From a bacterium (GTDB lineage Bacteria; UBP14; UBA6098; B30-G16): DNA of 8,237 bases. The DNA lies in contig JALTEE010000213.1 in NCBI GenBank assembly GCA_027007865.1, forward strand, positions 1 to 8,237, read 5' to 3'. Made by a program: the position numbers and the translations under genes. Shown here piece by piece: positions 6,729 to 8,237 of the stretch (position 1 is the first letter of the stretch; every line of letters starts with the position of its first letter). Under the pieces are notes generated by a model. The model had not been told where the DNA came from. It worked only from the letters and a program-made list of their open reading frames with translations, and did no database searches.

Positions 6729-8237
6729 TCATTCTCCGTGAAATCTTATTCCAGCGTTATCGTGAAGTTTTAATCCTGCATCATAAATTCTTATTTCCGC
6801 TTTAATGTCCTTATTGTTTATGGAAAACAAGCGTTCATTATATCCGGAAACTGCTGAACCATTGAATAGGACATATCCGCTTGGATTGTCGCACTTGACC
6901 TCAATATGTGGAAGGAATTGCAATGATTGTCCTATATTGAATTCGGCAGTATCCGCGCAAGTGGCATCGCGTGTGAAATATCTATATGGAAACGAGGAAT
7001 CCCTCGTATATGTGCCACTAAAAGAACCTCCTATGGAAGGAGTAGGACATATATCAACAATCATATCTTCATCATCCGGAGTTCCTGACTCAGGTTGCCG
7101 CAAAGCATCCAATGTATACCAGGTATTGCTCCCATAACGACCAGCCCAACCGTAGTTCATATGATATTGTTTTACCAGAGTTGTTTCGATAAAAACAATT
7201 CTCCAACCATCGCAGACGATTGCATGTCCTTTTATACCATATTCCATCGGTCTGTTTAAGTTTAATTGTTCTTGAATCAGTGAAAACCATTCATCTGCCG
7301 TGTAATCGCGGTGTTGTTCTCTTGAGCAATCTCCACATCGGAAATTATCCCGAAATGCATTTTTCGCATTGTTCATACTGCCACCTGTAGCACAACCACC
7401 ACTTACACAATAGGTTAAGTTAGCAGCTTCACCAAATTCGTGGCATAATTCCGCTGTAGCATCTATTTGGGATGAAGATGAAGTAGTATCAAGTGTATCT
7501 GGTATAAATAACCAAGAATATGAATCATCGTAAGGACTTCCGCCATCTCCGTATGGAGGCCAATTCCAGTAGTGCAATATTTGTGAACCAGCGGTTGCCA
7601 CACACCCTACAAAACAATGGGCACGCTCACAAGTAGAACCAACACTATCAGGAATAGGACATTGATCAAAGTATGGATTTCCTTGTCCCCAATTAGAGGT
7701 TAGAAGTTGTTCCCCCGAGGAATAATCTGTCATAATCTCTCCGCTGTCGAGCCCTTCCTCAAACGAGTCGCTGGACATCATAAGAACATCCCATACGGGT
7801 GAGTAGTCTATCTCCAGGATTTTGGCGAGTTCATTTTGTGAAATCGAATCCAAATTACCGAGTTTTTTTCTTACCGAATTTAATACACCCTCCATTTTCG
7901 CTTTCAGCAAATCGGGTAATCCTTCATCGGAATATGGGTCGAGATTGCAATTATCGGAATATGCCTTCACTGGAGCTAAACCTTTCAATAAGGATACTAT
8001 GATATATCCCCGAGGGGACACATCGAAAAAATAACCTATCGTTTTATTGCCACGCTTGAACTCTTGAATATTTTTTATGTAAGCCTCTTTTTGATTAGCC
8101 CAATGTCCCTCTTTTTTGATTATTAGTTTAATCCAGTTGTTCGCAACATTTTGAGCTTCGTTTTGCGTAATCAATTTCGCCCAAGCAGGAGCAAGTAAGC
8201 CAATACCCCATAACATTATTAATATAAAAATTTTATT
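6729..8237 (-). CDS. Secreted C10-family (streptopain-type) cysteine peptidase, 5' end outside the window
   Basis: The frame stays open through the right edge. The ATG at 8216 is probably internal, because the seven codons before it (NKIFILI) extend the signal peptide, which ends LLAPAWA before KLIT. Counting from that Met (495 residues), 14 to about 165 resemble the C10 propeptide. The peptidase domain follows, with oxyanion Gln178 (NWGQGNPYFDQCP), nucleophile Cys205 (GCVATAGSQILHYWNWP), catalytic His331 (KGHAIVCDGW) and Asn354 with Trp357 (YHMNYGWAG). All key residues are present, so it should be an active zymogen that digests proteins outside the cell. Residues 395-495 form an extra beta-rich C-terminal region of unknown role, ending IRFHGE. 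No T9SS sorting domain is seen. The protein carries 14 cysteines, including CxxC at 294-297. The gene is visibly more AT-rich than the large gene. Confidence 0.92.
   Translation of the reverse strand, partial: NKIFILIMLWGIGLLAPAWAKLITQNEAQNVANNWIKLIIKKEGHWANQKEAYIKNIQEFKRGNKTIGYFFDVSPRGYIIVSLLKGLAPVKAYSDNCNLDPYSDEGLPDLLKAKMEGVLNSVRKKLGNLDSISQNELAKILEIDYSPVWDVLMMSSDSFEEGLDSGEIMTDYSSGEQLLTSNWGQGNPYFDQCPIPDSVGSTCERAHCFVGCVATAGSQILHYWNWPPYGDGGSPYDDSYSWLFIPDTLDTTSSSSQIDATAELCHEFGEAANLTYCVSGGCATGGSMNNAKNAFRDNFRCGDCSREQHRDYTADEWFSLIQEQLNLNRPMEYGIKGHAIVCDGWRIVFIETTLVKQYHMNYGWAGRYGSNTWYTLDALRQPESGTPDDEDMIVDICPTPSIGGSFSGTYTRDSSFPYRYFTRDATCADTAEFNIGQSLQFLPHIEVKCDNPSGYVLFNGSAVSGYNERLFSINNKDIKAEIRIYDAGLKLHDNAGIRFHGE

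Overview
The window looks like a chromosomal fragment from an uncultured, secretion-oriented bacterium of the FCB superphylum or a neighbouring candidate phylum (WOR-3, Cloacimonadota or similar). Three observations support this. There is a giant secreted Ig-like protein ending in a type IX secretion (T9SS)/FlgD-like C-terminal sorting domain. There is a secreted C10 (streptopain-type) cysteine peptidase. The moderately AT-rich DNA uses strong AAGGAG-type ribosome binding sites. The phylum is an inference from protein style, not a measured placement.

Layout from left to right. Bases 1-148 may hold the 5' end of an unrecognised leftward gene that leaves the window. Bases 149-246 are a short divergent intergenic region with two overlapping candidate promoters in inverted orientation. 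Bases 247-5265 encode a 1672-residue secreted protein: signal peptide, four alternating pairs of Ig-like domains (A-B-A-B-A-B-A-B), a proline-rich linker, GWN-type modules and the sorting domain. A textbook intrinsic terminator follows at 5293-5323. Bases 5324-5467 show nothing recognisable. All remaining genes lie on the minus strand, convergent with the large gene.

From 5468 to 6435 a small GAF-domain protein of the free methionine-R-sulfoxide reductase type is abutted at its 5' end by a broken DDE transposase. The transposase keeps its N-terminal helix-turn-helix and its C-terminal third but has lost the catalytic centre. Just upstream of the transposase start, a 16-bp stem holds the Shine-Dalgarno GGAG in a bulge. 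A GC-rich hairpin terminator lies at 6490-6522. Bases 6523-6728 carry no gene, only a weak hairpin near 6664-6681. Bases 6729-8237 encode the C10 peptidase, whose 5' end lies beyond the right edge.

The two exported products are the functional theme: a cell-surface or released multidomain protein and an extracellular protease. They are on opposite strands, separated by the IS remnant, and differ visibly in base composition, so I do not infer an operon or a dedicated joint system. Nothing in the window is a clear new defence or mobile system. The most unusual items are the regular A/B domain alternation, the bulged stem around the transposase start, the Cys-to-Tyr change in the GAF protein and the cysteine-rich peptidase.
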